Shown piece by piece: positions 35,531 to 43,879 of a stretch of DNA of 64,000 bases. A program made the position numbers and the translations under genes. The stretch covers positions 2,108,001 to 2,172,000 of the forward strand of contig OZ257134.1 in NCBI GenBank assembly GCA_965279065.1. Direction: 5' to 3'. Each line of letters opens with the position of its first letter. The stretch's first letter is position 1. Origin of the DNA: JAKAXS01 sp965279065 (lineage in GTDB: Bacteria; Pseudomonadota; Alphaproteobacteria; Rhizobiales; Hyphomicrobiaceae). The notes below the pieces were generated by a model. That model was not told the origin of the DNA and made no database searches. It was given only the letters and a program-made list of their open reading frames with translations.

Positions 35531-37477
35531 TTAAGCTCTACGGCCTTCGTCCATTCCCTGCTGATCGTCCCCGGCGCTCATGTGCTCGAGCTGACGCTTG
35601 ATCTCGCAGATGCGGGCGAACGCCTCTTCACTGCGATCTTCATGCCAAGCCCGCTCGGCAACTGCGAGCGACCTGCGTAGTCCCAGCTGCCGTTCGTGCA
35701 GACCGAGGGCGTGGCGCCAGCCAGCATCCACCTCGGCGCGGTCGGAGTGGGGTTCCGCGAACTTGTCGCACCTGTGCGTAATTGAACGGTCGACGAGATC
35801 AACGATCCCACCGACGCCCAGTTTGCTCAATTGGGTGCGTAAGGTTGCTGAGTCAAGAGAATTTTCGCCTGTAATCAGCGAAAGCAGTGCGTCGCGTAAC
35901 TTTGTTAACGCAGCCGAAGAGAATTCCAGGCCGGATACTTCCTCCGCATGCTCCTCGATCAGCTCCGGGTGGTTGATCATGGCCGCCAGCAGCAGGGCCT
36001 CGCGATAGGGTGGTGCGGCCCCGTCGCCCGCCACCAGACGGCTGTTTTTCAGGCTGCTGGTCGCATGTGCCCGCTCCAGCGGCAGACCCGAAACATTGCG
36101 CCCGGCGCCGCCGCGCTTGCCCGCGGCATTCTGGGGCTGCCACCTGCCGCCGCCCTGACCGCTTCGCCGGCCCTGTTCACCCTTGGAGCGGCTGTCGCCC
36201 CCGGCCCGTCCACCCCAGGCGGCCCAAAGCCGTCCCCGCAGGTCGCGCTCGTAATGCCCGCGCACGCCCTGGTCCGCAATCAGCCCGGTCAGCTTGCGGA
36301 CCTGCTGCTCCAGCTGCGCCCGCCGTTCCGGCGTCGACCAGTCACCCGCCGCCCACTCCCGCTCGAACAGCACTTCCACCAGCGGCTTGGCCTTGCCGAA
36401 GACGTGTTCGATCGCCGCCGGTCCCTGCTGGCGCACCAGATCGTCAGGGTCGAGCCCGTCCGGCAGGAATGCGAACGAAAGGCTCGCCCCCGGCTTCAGA
36501 AGCGGCAGCGCCGTGTCGACCGCGCGATGTGCCGCCTTGCGCCCCGCACTGTCACCGTCGAAACAGAGGATGGGCTCGTTCGCCATGCGCCACAGCAGCT
36601 GCACCTGCGCCTCCGTCAGCGCCGTGCCCAGGGGCGCGACGGCCTCGTTGAAACCGGCTTCCGCCAGCGCCACCACATCCATGTAGCCTTCGACGACGAC
36701 GATGCGGCTTTTGCTGTGCGCCGCCACCCGCGCCTGATGCCCGTTGTAGAGATTGTGCCCCTTGTGAAAGAGCGGCGTCTCCGGCGAGTTGAGATACTTC
36801 GCCGGCGCATTGGCGTCGAGCGCGCGCCCGCCGAATGCGATAATGCGGCCCTTCATGTCGGCAATCGGAAACATCACCCGATCACGAAAGCGGTCGTACG
36901 GCGTCGGGATATCGTCACCACCGATCAGCATGCCGGTCAGGATCATCTCCGGCACGGTGAAACCGGCCTTGCCCAGATACTCCTTGATGGCCGACCGTGA
37001 ATTCGGCGCGTAGCCGAGCCGGAATCGCGAGCGCGTCTCGCGACGCACGCCGCGCTTGTCGAGATAGCGCCGCGCCTCCGAACCCGAAACGCCAGCCAGG
37101 TTCTCCTCGAAAAATGCCGCCGCCACTTCGAGCAAGCGATAGTGCCGCTGCCGTTCGTCCTCGCGCGCCTCCTCGCGCACGTCGGGTTTGGGCATCGGCA
37201 CGCCCGCGTCCTGCGCTAGGCGTTCGACGGCCTCGGGGAACTGCAGCCCCTCCGTCTTCATCAGGAACGCGAAGATGTCGCCATGCTCACCGCTAGCGAA
37301 GCAGTGATAGAAGCCCTTCTGGTCGTTGACGTAGAACGACGGTGTCTTCTCCGCCTTGAACGGCGATAGCCCGACCCACTCGCGGCCCTTCTTCTTCAGC
37401 GAGACAGTGCGCGACACCACCTGGCTGACAGACAGCCGGCCGCGAATCTCATCGAGAAAATGTGGGCTGAAGCGCAT
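35531..37477 (-). CDS. dnaG: DNA primase DnaG with degenerate zinc-binding site
   Basis: The 648-residue protein has the N-terminal zinc-ribbon region (about 35-66), a catalytic TOPRIM core (VVVEGYMDVVALAEAG, then LCFDGDSAGRKAAHRA), and a C-terminal DnaB-interaction helical domain. In typical primases the zinc ligands are Cys-Pro-Phe-His and Cys-Phe-x-Cys; here they read SPFK and CFAS, so only one of four ligands remains. The same loss occurs in other alphaproteobacterial primases I recall, so the gene is expected to be functional. The C-terminal region also holds a Gly/Arg-rich linker near residue 425. It is followed by rpoD. Confidence 0.96.
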   Translation of the reverse strand: MRFSPHFLDEIRGRLSVSQVVSRTVSLKKKGREWVGLSPFKAEKTPSFYVNDQKGFYHCFASGEHGDIFAFLMKTEGLQFPEAVERLAQDAGVPMPKPDVREEAREDERQRHYRLLEVAAAFFEENLAGVSGSEARRYLDKRGVRRETRSRFRLGYAPNSRSAIKEYLGKAGFTVPEMILTGMLIGGDDIPTPYDRFRDRVMFPIADMKGRIIAFGGRALDANAPAKYLNSPETPLFHKGHNLYNGHQARVAAHSKSRIVVVEGYMDVVALAEAGFNEAVAPLGTALTEAQVQLLWRMANEPILCFDGDSAGRKAAHRAVDTALPLLKPGASLSFAFLPDGLDPDDLVRQQGPAAIEHVFGKAKPLVEVLFEREWAAGDWSTPERRAQLEQQVRKLTGLIADQGVRGHYERDLRGRLWAAWGGRAGGDSRSKGEQGRRSGQGGGRWQPQNAAGKRGGAGRNVSGLPLERAHATSSLKNSRLVAGDGAAPPYREALLLAAMINHPELIEEHAEEVSGLEFSSAALTKLRDALLSLITGENSLDSATLRTQLSKLGVGGIVDLVDRSITHRCDKFAEPHSDRAEVDAGWRHALGLHERQLGLRRSLAVAERAWHEDRSEEAFARICEIKRQLEHMSAGDDQQGMDEGRRA

Positions 37478-37629
37478 GATCTCCCTGGCTGGTGGCTAAC
37501 CGATACGGTTAAGCGATTCGGGAGCGATAACCTGTGTCTGCGCTGATCTGACCCCACAATTCACAGGGCCCACAAAGCCGAAGCCCGGCGGGATGAGCGC
37601 CAGGCTGATCTTTCAGCGACTACCGGCTT

Positions 37630-38172
37630 TCAGTTGCAGGCAGCGCTCTTGGCACCGCATTCGGTGCGCCGCGTGCGAACGCCCTTCAGCAGGGCGGCCT
37701 TCTCGACGCTCGGGCCCGGCGTGTTCTTGTCGCGCTGCGGCACTTCCCGCGGGAATAGCAGGGCTTGCACCGGCAGATTGAAGCGCGCCTGGACGCTTTC
37801 GATCACCGTGATGCAGCTGTGCAGCTGTGCGCCTTCCAGCCTGTCCATCCCTTTATCGAAATGCCCGATGGCCTTCAGCATGAACGCGCCACGGCTCATC
37901 GACAGGCCGATACTGGCCGGAATAGAGTTCCAGTCGCGACCGCTCCAGATCATGCCGTCCGGAGCCACCGACACGTGCTGTGCGATCATGCGCAGGCCGC
38001 GCGTCGTCATATCCAGCTTGGCAAGCAGATCGATCGAGGGCAGGCCTTCGTAACTGGCGTGCGCGACCTCGGGGGTGTCATGCAGATCGATGCGCCAAAC
38101 GTGCCGTGTCCAGGAGAAGTCTTCGACCTCCTTGACGAACTCACGCGGCGACATGGAGCGATACTGGGACAT
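37630..38172 (-). CDS. Protein of unknown function between YqeY and dnaG
   Basis: The 180-residue protein starts at ATG 38172 (MSQYRSMSPREF). I recognise no family. Visible features are a WTRHVWRIDLHDTPEV segment, IDLLAKLDMTTRGLRMIAQHV, a hydrophobic MSRGAFMLKAIG stretch and a short basic Cys-containing tail. It has no signal peptide or membrane segment. It lies between dnaG and the YqeY gene, all on one strand, interrupting a commonly conserved neighbourhood. An in-frame start at 38217 is possible. Confidence 0.55.
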   Translation of the reverse strand: MSQYRSMSPREFVKEVEDFSWTRHVWRIDLHDTPEVAHASYEGLPSIDLLAKLDMTTRGLRMIAQHVSVAPDGMIWSGRDWNSIPASIGLSMSRGAFMLKAIGHFDKGMDRLEGAQLHSCITVIESVQARFNLPVQALLFPREVPQRDKNTPGPSVEKAALLKGVRTRRTECGAKSAACN

Positions 38173-38420
38173 TGGACTTTCGTAGCAGAAAAACAGCTTC
38201 GGGGAAACCCGTGTCAAGCCTTGATAACAACAATTTCAACAGCAACTTCGCGCACGAATCGGCCCTCAATAGGGCGAGCCTGAAATCCGGGAAAGTCTCC
38301 CCCGGCCAGGGACGAGTATTATCGAACAATTTACCCATCGCTCGCGACAGCCACGCGACAACTCTGCGGATTGATCGGCGTCCGCCGCAATCTCCAACAG
38401 GTGCAAAAACCGCCCTCGAT

Positions 38421-38867
38421 CTACTTCAGCACGTCCTTGACGACGGCGCTGGCCTTGCCGAAGTCCATCGTGCCGGCATAGCGCTCCTTCAACGCGGCCA
38501 TGGCCTTGCCCATGTCCTTGAGACCGCTGGCTCCGATGTCGGAGAGCGTGGCCGTAACGGCGGCGCGGGTTTCAGCCTCGTCCATCTGCTTCGGCAGAAA
38601 CTCTTCGATGATCGCGACTTCGCCTTCTTCCTGTTTGGCTAGCTCCTCGCGGCCGTTCTTGCGAAAGACGTCGATCGACTCGCGCCGCTGCTTCAGCATC
38701 TTCTGCAGCACGGCCACGATCTCCGTTTCGCCCACGGGTTCCGCCCCCGCTGCCTGCGCCAGGTCGCGATCCTTGATCGCCGCCGTGACCAGCCGCAGCG
38801 TCGCCACACGTGCCTTGTCGCCGGACTTCATTGCAGCCTTGACCGCGTCATTGATGCGCGTGCGCAT
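38421..38867 (-). CDS. GatB/YqeY domain protein
   Basis: The 148-residue protein is a stand-alone YqeY domain: INDAVKAAMKSGDKARVATLRLVTAAIKDRD, EEGEVAIIEEFLPKQM, then the C-terminal helical domain DMGKAMAALKERYAGTMDFGKASAVVK. The domain occurs at the C-terminus of GatB, where it binds tRNA; stand-alone forms are of unsettled function. AAGGAGA lies just before the ATG. It is divergent from carA and upstream of dnaG-rpoD, a conserved alphaproteobacterial order. Confidence 0.94.
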   Translation of the reverse strand: MRTRINDAVKAAMKSGDKARVATLRLVTAAIKDRDLAQAAGAEPVGETEIVAVLQKMLKQRRESIDVFRKNGREELAKQEEGEVAIIEEFLPKQMDEAETRAAVTATLSDIGASGLKDMGKAMAALKERYAGTMDFGKASAVVKDVLK

Positions 38868-39088
38868 GGAGATCTCCTTGGGGTTTGGAGCGGATGGTTA
38901 AGCCGTCAAACACGGCACGGCAAGCCGCACCTGACCGTTTGCGCCGCATTGACCGTGACAGCCCCATCCCTTAGGTTCCGCGCCAAACCAGATCTCCCTG
39001 ATCCGAGCGCCGCCTTCGCCCCTGAATCCGCCCAGAACATGGGGTCGATCGCGCGCGCCGAAACCTCAAGTGTCGTGAGCCCGCCAGC

Positions 39089-40279
39089 ATGACCCAGCAC
39101 AACCCGCCCGCCCCCTGGACCGACACACCACTGACCGCCCGCCTCGTTTTTGACGACGGCACCGTGATCGAAGGCATGGGCCTTGGCGCCACGGGCTCGG
39201 CAGTCGGCGAGGTCTGCTTCAACACGGCCATCACGGGTTACCAGGAAATCCTGACCGACCCGTCATACGCCGGCCAGATCATCACCTTCACGTTTCCCCA
39301 CATCGGCAACATCGGCACCAACAGCGAAGACACCGAGACATCCAATCTCGCCGCCCGCTCAGGCGTCCGCGGCGCCGTCCTGCGCGCCGCCGTGACCGAG
39401 CCCTCGAACTATCGCGCCGTCGAGCATTTCGACCGCTGGCTGAAGGCACGCGGCATCATTGCCATCAGCGGTATCGACACGCGCGCGCTGACGGCCCGCA
39501 TCCGCGAAAAAGGCATGCCCAACGGCGTCATCGCCCACGAGCCGTCAGGCAAGTTCGACCTCGACAAGTTGAAGGCCGACGCCAAGGCATGGTCCGGCCT
39601 GCTTGGCCTCGACCTGGTGCCGGACGTGACGAGCGGACAGAGCTATACCTGGGATGAGACCCGCTGGGTTTGGGGCGAGGGCTACGGCCGCCAGGAAAAC
39701 CCTGACTTCCACGTCGTCGCCATCGACTACGGCCTGAAGCGCAACATCCTGCGCTGCCTGGCCTCGTCCGGCTGCCGGGTGACGGTCCTTCCCGCCACCG
39801 CGACAGCCGAAGACGTTCTGGATCGCAAACCCGACGGCGTCTTCCTGTCAAACGGACCAGGCGACCCCGCCGCGACCGGCAAATACGCGGTGCCGCAGAT
39901 CAAGAAGCTGGTCGACAGCGGCCTGCCAGTGTTCGGCATCTGCCTTGGCCACCAGATGCTGGGCCTCGCCCTCGGCGCCACCACCACAAAGATGCATCAG
40001 GGGCACCACGGCGCCAATCACCCCGTCAAGGACTACACCACCGGCAAGGTGGAGATCACGTCGATGAACCACGGCTTCGCCGTCGACCGTGCGACGTTGC
40101 CGACTGGCGTCGAGGAAACTCACGTCTCACTGTTCGATGGCTCGAACTGCGGTCTCCAGCTCACGGGAAAGCCGGTGTTTTCCGTGCAGTATCACCCGGA
40201 GGCTTCGCCCGGGCCCCAGGACAGCCACTACCTTTTCGACCGCTTCGTCGCGGCCATGCGCAAGGCGAAGGCCGCCTGA
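39089..40279 (+). CDS. carA: Carbamoyl-phosphate synthase small (glutaminase) subunit CarA
   Basis: The 396-residue protein has the CarA N-terminal domain (ARLVFDDGTVIEG, FNTAITGYQEILTDPSYAGQI) and a C-terminal class I glutamine amidotransferase with Cys about 285 (GICLGHQ), His about 369 (YHPEASPGP) and Glu about 371. It supplies ammonia from glutamine to CarB for arginine and pyrimidine synthesis. carB is not within the next genes, so it must lie elsewhere. Its start is 221 bases from the divergent YqeY gene, and no obvious attenuator is visible. Confidence 0.97.
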   Translation: MTQHNPPAPWTDTPLTARLVFDDGTVIEGMGLGATGSAVGEVCFNTAITGYQEILTDPSYAGQIITFTFPHIGNIGTNSEDTETSNLAARSGVRGAVLRAAVTEPSNYRAVEHFDRWLKARGIIAISGIDTRALTARIREKGMPNGVIAHEPSGKFDLDKLKADAKAWSGLLGLDLVPDVTSGQSYTWDETRWVWGEGYGRQENPDFHVVAIDYGLKRNILRCLASSGCRVTVLPATATAEDVLDRKPDGVFLSNGPGDPAATGKYAVPQIKKLVDSGLPVFGICLGHQMLGLALGATTTKMHQGHHGANHPVKDYTTGKVEITSMNHGFAVDRATLPTGVEETHVSLFDGSNCGLQLTGKPVFSVQYHPEASPGPQDSHYLFDRFVAAMRKAKAA

Positions 40280-40453
40280 CCGGCGCGTATCCGACGTCCT
40301 GGCACCGTTGATGAGCAACGAGTGTGGCTTGTTGTATTACAGATCACTCACTTGCCACATGTCGCCACACAAAATATGAAGCCGGTAAGAGCTTGGCCAC
40401 CCGCACGAACTCGGCGGTTAAGGCAGCCGTTGTCATGCGAGGAGAAACGTCCA

Positions 40454-41188
40454 ATGCAAGCAAGAAATCTGCTGGTTCTCGCCAGCCTCGCCCTGTCCGT
40501 TCCGGCCTGGGCCGGCGCTGCGCCTGAGGCGGCACCACAGCCGGCACCGCCAGCTGCCGGTAAGGCGCCAGCAAATGCGCCCAAGGCGCCGGCACCGCCC
40601 ACCGAGGCCGAACTGAAGTGCCAGGCAGAAGCCGTGGCCGCCGTCGACAAGCAGCGCAAGCTCGGCGCCTACCGCATGGATGCCGACATGATCACCGACT
40701 CCGGCCCGGTGAAGCTGAAAGAAGAATACCTTCTGCCCAACCGCATGCGTCAGACCGTTGCGCTTGCCACCCAGCCCACTCCGGTCGAGACCATCATCGT
40801 CGAAAGCAAAGGCTGGCGGAATTCTGGCGAAGGCTGGGAACCGCTACAGCCGGAAGAGGTCAAGCAGTTGATCGACTCGCGACTGAACACGGCCGCGAAC
40901 TCCGAGCCGGAGACCTTCGGACGTTGGGATTGCCTGGGCAAGCAGACGCTGGAAGGCCGCGACGTCACGGCCTACGAGGGCAAGGAAGAAAAGCCCAAGG
41001 ACGTCAGCCCCGGTGGCCCGACCACGCCTGAGAACGAAGCCAAGCGTATCATGTACGTCAGCGCCGAGACCGGCCTGCCGGAACGCGGCATCCTCGCCCG
41101 CAAGGACAAGCTCGACAAGCCGATCTTCAAAGAGGTCTACACCTATCCGACCGACATCAAGATCGACGCCCCGGCCGAAGTGAAATAG
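40454..41188 (+). CDS. Secreted protein of unknown function
   Basis: The 244-residue protein starts at ATG 40454 with GAGGAG upstream. Signal peptide about 1-20, an Ala/Pro-rich linker (22-50), then a soluble domain with two cysteines (LKCQAEA and RWDCLGKQ), MDADMITDSGPVKLKEEYLLPNRMRQT and IMYVSAETGLPERG. The layout resembles LolA-like or outer-membrane-lipoprotein-sorting folds, in which beta strands report on surface substitutions, but I cannot assign a family. It lies upstream of the CAU tRNA. Confidence 0.6.
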   Translation: MQARNLLVLASLALSVPAWAGAAPEAAPQPAPPAAGKAPANAPKAPAPPTEAELKCQAEAVAAVDKQRKLGAYRMDADMITDSGPVKLKEEYLLPNRMRQTVALATQPTPVETIIVESKGWRNSGEGWEPLQPEEVKQLIDSRLNTAANSEPETFGRWDCLGKQTLEGRDVTAYEGKEEKPKDVSPGGPTTPENEAKRIMYVSAETGLPERGILARKDKLDKPIFKEVYTYPTDIKIDAPAEVK

Positions 41189-41268
41189 TAGCGAAAAGCG
41201 GGCCCACCCGGCCCTCCCAATCGCTGAGAACTCTGGTATAGAGGCGGGCCTCGCGAGCCGCTAGCGCA

Positions 41269-41344
41269 GGGCCCGTAGCTCAATGGTTAGAGCTGACGGC
41301 TCATAACCGTCTGGTTCCAGGTTCGAATCCTGGCGGGCCCACCA
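41269..41344 (+). tRNA. tRNA with CAU anticodon (Met elongator or Ile2)
   Basis: Acceptor GGGCCCG pairs with CGGGCCC. The anticodon arm GACGG-CTCATAA-CCGTC gives CAT, the T-arm is CCAGG-TTCGAAT-CCTGG, and discriminator A plus CCA are encoded. A CAU tRNA can be elongator methionine or lysidine-modified isoleucine. Its GGGCCCG acceptor and TAGCTCAATGG D-arm lean towards Ile2 or Met equally by eye. It is not initiator Met, since the acceptor 1-72 pair is G-C. Confidence 0.93.
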
Positions 41345-41362
41345 ACTCGCAACCGCGCGCGC

Positions 41363-41821
41363 CTAGGCCCGTACCAGACTGACCTTCTGCCCCGGTGTCA
41401 CGTTGGCCAAGCCAGCAAGGTCCGCATCCGTGCTCGCCCATGCGTTGCACGGCACCGGCAGGCGCATCTCGCCCTCGCGTGACAATGGCGTAGCCCCGTA
41501 CGCGAGCATCACACGGTGCTCGTCGCTCCAGAAATAGAGCGTTCCCCGCTCCGCCTTGATCGTCGCGCCGGCCTCGCGGCCGGATTCGATCGGCAGTTCG
41601 AAATGAACGGCTTGCCCCCAGGTCTCGACCGACGAGTAGAGCGGCAGTGCCGCCCAGATACGGTCCGCCGCCACCGTGTCGAGCAGCGTCGCAACAAACG
41701 CCTTCCGCCCTATGGTGACCTCGACCTGGCGATCCTCGCCGGACACGCGGCCGCGTGCCTTCGCTGGCGCGTCCTTTGCGGAAAGCTTGGTGCCGCGCTT
41801 GCGGAGAATGTTGGTCGGCAT
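41363..41821 (-). CDS. Cyclophilin-like fold protein (TM1367-like, DUF369 type)
   Basis: The 152-residue protein matches the Thermotoga TM1367 pattern as I remember it: LPLYSSVETWGQAVHFELPI, LYFWSDEHRVMLAYGATPLS, then PCNAWASTDADLAGLANVTPGQKVSLV. This fold resembles cyclophilin but lacks the isomerase active site. The first about 35 residues are basic and probably disordered. Its function is unknown. It is next to the CAU tRNA and the fabF terminator. Confidence 0.7.
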   Translation of the reverse strand: MPTNILRKRGTKLSAKDAPAKARGRVSGEDRQVEVTIGRKAFVATLLDTVAADRIWAALPLYSSVETWGQAVHFELPIESGREAGATIKAERGTLYFWSDEHRVMLAYGATPLSREGEMRLPVPCNAWASTDADLAGLANVTPGQKVSLVRA

Positions 41822-41880
41822 GAGGCCTCCAGCAGAGCGGATCTCCCACCCGTTGGCAAGGCGCGGCCGGCGCGAAATGC

Positions 41881-41907
41881 AAAACGGCCGGGGAGCTTCC
41901 CCAGCCG
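41881..41907 (-). terminator. Rho-independent terminator of the ketosynthase gene
   Basis: On the minus strand, a GC-rich stem (CGGCTGGGGA / TCCCCGGCCG, one mismatch) with a three-base loop is followed by TTTT. It lies about 30 bases after the ketosynthase stop. Confidence 0.78.
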
Positions 41908-41935
41908 CTGCAAACTCCAGGACGCCTCTCGCCGG

Positions 41936-43183
41936 CTAGGCGGGCGCAGGCCCGAAAACCAGCGCCGTGTTGAGACCGCCGAACGCGAACGAATTCGACA
42001 TCGTGTAGTTGACCTTCAAATCGCGCCCGACATTCGGCACGTAGTCGAGGTCGCACTTGGGATCCGGATCGTCGAGACCGATGGTCGGCGGCACCCAGTT
42101 CTCCTGCATCGCCTTGATGCACGCGACGGCCTCCAGGCCGCCACCCGCGCCCAGCGGATGACCGTGCATCGACTTCGTCGACGAGATCGCCAGCTTGTAG
42201 GCGTGCTTGCCGTACACTTCCTTGATCGCGTTCGTCTCGTTCTCGTCGTTGATCGTCGTCGCCGTGCCATGGGCATTGAGATATTCGATCTCGGTCCCGG
42301 GGATACCGGCCTCTTCCAAAGCAAGCCGCATGGCCTCGCGCGGACCTTCGACACCCGGATTGACCATGTCCTTGGCGTCCGACGTCATCCCGTAGCCAAC
42401 CAGCTCACACAGGATGTTGGCGCCGCGCGCCTTGGCATGCTCCAGCTCTTCGAGCAGAAGGATACCGGCACCTTCGCCGAGCACGGTTCCGTTACGCTTC
42501 TTGGAGAACGGGAAGATGCCCTCTGGCGACAACACGTGCAGCGCCTGCCAGGCTTTCATCGTGCCGTAGTTGATCACCGATTCCGAAGCACCGGCCAATG
42601 CCACATCGACCATGCCGTGCGCAATGTAGTCGCGCGCGATGCCGATCGCGTGCGTCGCCGTCGAGCAGGCCGAGCAGGTGGCAAACGTCGGACCGCGGAT
42701 ACCGAACTCGATGCCCACATGCGCGGAGGCAGAGGATCCGATGATACGCAGCAGCGTGAGCGGATGCGTGGCGCGCTTGTTTTCGATGAACAGGTCGCGA
42801 TAGGCCTTTTCGTACGTGACGAGACCGCCGGCGCCCGAACCGATGATGCAGGCCGCGCGGTAGGGCTCGTCGAACGGCACGTTGAGGCCGGCCATCTTCA
42901 CCGCCTCATCGGCAGCCGCGGCGGCAAACCACGAATATCGATCGGCGTGCATGATGATCTTGTCACGCTGGAAGTGACGCAACCGCGCGCGATGATCAAA
43001 TCCCTTGATCTGTGCTGCGATCAGGACTTTGAGGTCTTCAGGCGGAAAGCCCTCCAGCGCGCTGACGCCGGACTTGCCCGCGCGCAAACCCGCCCAGAAC
43101 TCGTCCACCGTGGTTCCGATCGGCGAAACCACGCCCATCCCCGTCACGACCACACGGCGCGTGCCGTTCGCTTTTGCCATCAC
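41936..43183 (-). CDS. Beta-ketoacyl-ACP synthase, FabF/NodE-like
   Basis: The 415-residue protein has the complete Cys-His-His triad: Cys about 173 (CSACSTATHAIG), His about 305 (NAHGTATTINDENE), His about 342 (GHPLGAGGG), with the thiolase fold intact from RRVVVTGMGVVSPIG. It condenses malonyl-ACP with an acyl chain. It follows a dedicated ACP gene by about 90 bases, so it likely extends a special acyl chain rather than serving bulk fatty-acid synthesis. Candidates are very-long-chain lipid A acyl groups or a NodFE-like product; neither is proven. Confidence 0.87.
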   Translation of the reverse strand: MMAKANGTRRVVVTGMGVVSPIGTTVDEFWAGLRAGKSGVSALEGFPPEDLKVLIAAQIKGFDHRARLRHFQRDKIIMHADRYSWFAAAAADEAVKMAGLNVPFDEPYRAACIIGSGAGGLVTYEKAYRDLFIENKRATHPLTLLRIIGSSASAHVGIEFGIRGPTFATCSACSTATHAIGIARDYIAHGMVDVALAGASESVINYGTMKAWQALHVLSPEGIFPFSKKRNGTVLGEGAGILLLEELEHAKARGANILCELVGYGMTSDAKDMVNPGVEGPREAMRLALEEAGIPGTEIEYLNAHGTATTINDENETNAIKEVYGKHAYKLAISSTKSMHGHPLGAGGGLEAVACIKAMQENWVPPTIGLDDPDPKCDLDYVPNVGRDLKVNYTMSNSFAFGGLNTALVFGPAPA

Positions 43184-43272
43184 AACTCATCCTGGTGTGC
43201 CGCTGAGCGGAAACAGCGGCCGCAGCCCCTTTTCGGGGTGCACCGCCGGCTCGCGGACTTTCTCTATTGGGC

Positions 43273-43539
43273 TTAAGCCTTTGCCGCAGCCGGTCCCTCG
43301 GCCATCAGGGACTTTACGCGATCGACGACGGAACCAACGGTCTTGAAGTCTTCCACATCTTCGTTGGCGTTGTAGGGGATCTCGATGCCAAAGGTATCTT
43401 CGATGTCGAAGACAATCATCGCGAGGTCCAAAGACTCGATCTTAAGGTCCGTGAGAGCGGTTTGCAGACCGATATCGTCCCGCGGCTCCTTCATGTGCTT
43501 CTTGAGTATCTCGATAATCTTGGTCGCGACTTCGTCCAT
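43273..43539 (-). CDS. Acyl carrier protein (specialised, ketosynthase partner)
   Basis: The 88-residue ACP starts at ATG 43539 (GGAG upstream; a TTG 12 bases earlier is less likely). The phosphopantetheine Ser is about residue 36 in LKIESLDLAM, where most ACPs have DSL. It retains FDIEDTFGIEIP and VGSVVDRV. The acyl chain would be attached through 4'-phosphopantetheine. It sits directly upstream of the FabF-like gene, making a NodF/NodE-like pair. It is unlikely to be the housekeeping AcpP because of sequence and neighbourhood. Confidence 0.85.
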   Translation of the reverse strand: MDEVATKIIEILKKHMKEPRDDIGLQTALTDLKIESLDLAMIVFDIEDTFGIEIPYNANEDVEDFKTVGSVVDRVKSLMAEGPAAAKA

Positions 43540-43879
43540 GTTGCTCTCCAACTCCTGCTACTGCCCTCATGCAGGATCCGTGTTACGTCGTTTCTAACTA
43601 GGTCAGGGACCCGCAGGTCCACAAGCTGAGGCGTCCCATATACTTAAACCGCCTGCAAGTCCAGCCAGCGAACCGTCTGGAAAAAGCAGGGCTTCTCTCG
43701 TAGTTCTACTTACGCGTTGCAGGACGAATTGCCGTTCCTCGGGGAACAATCCGTACCCTCCAAACAGTTGCAACTCTGGTCATCCAGTCGAAAAAAGTGT
43801 TCAATGACGGCGCGGCAAAGAGCCGCCAAATGTGCAGGTTGACTGTACAAACCACAATAGTCGGCCGTGGGGAGAGAGA
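43540..43879. other. Divergent intergenic region between the ACP and acyl-CoA ligase genes
   Basis: These 340 bases hold no convincing gene. I see the two outward ribosome sites (GGAG before 43539, GGGGAGAGA before 43880) and no clear inverted repeat or riboswitch. An EcfG-like GGAAC occurs near 43740 but lacks a CGTT at the right distance. Confidence 0.5.
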
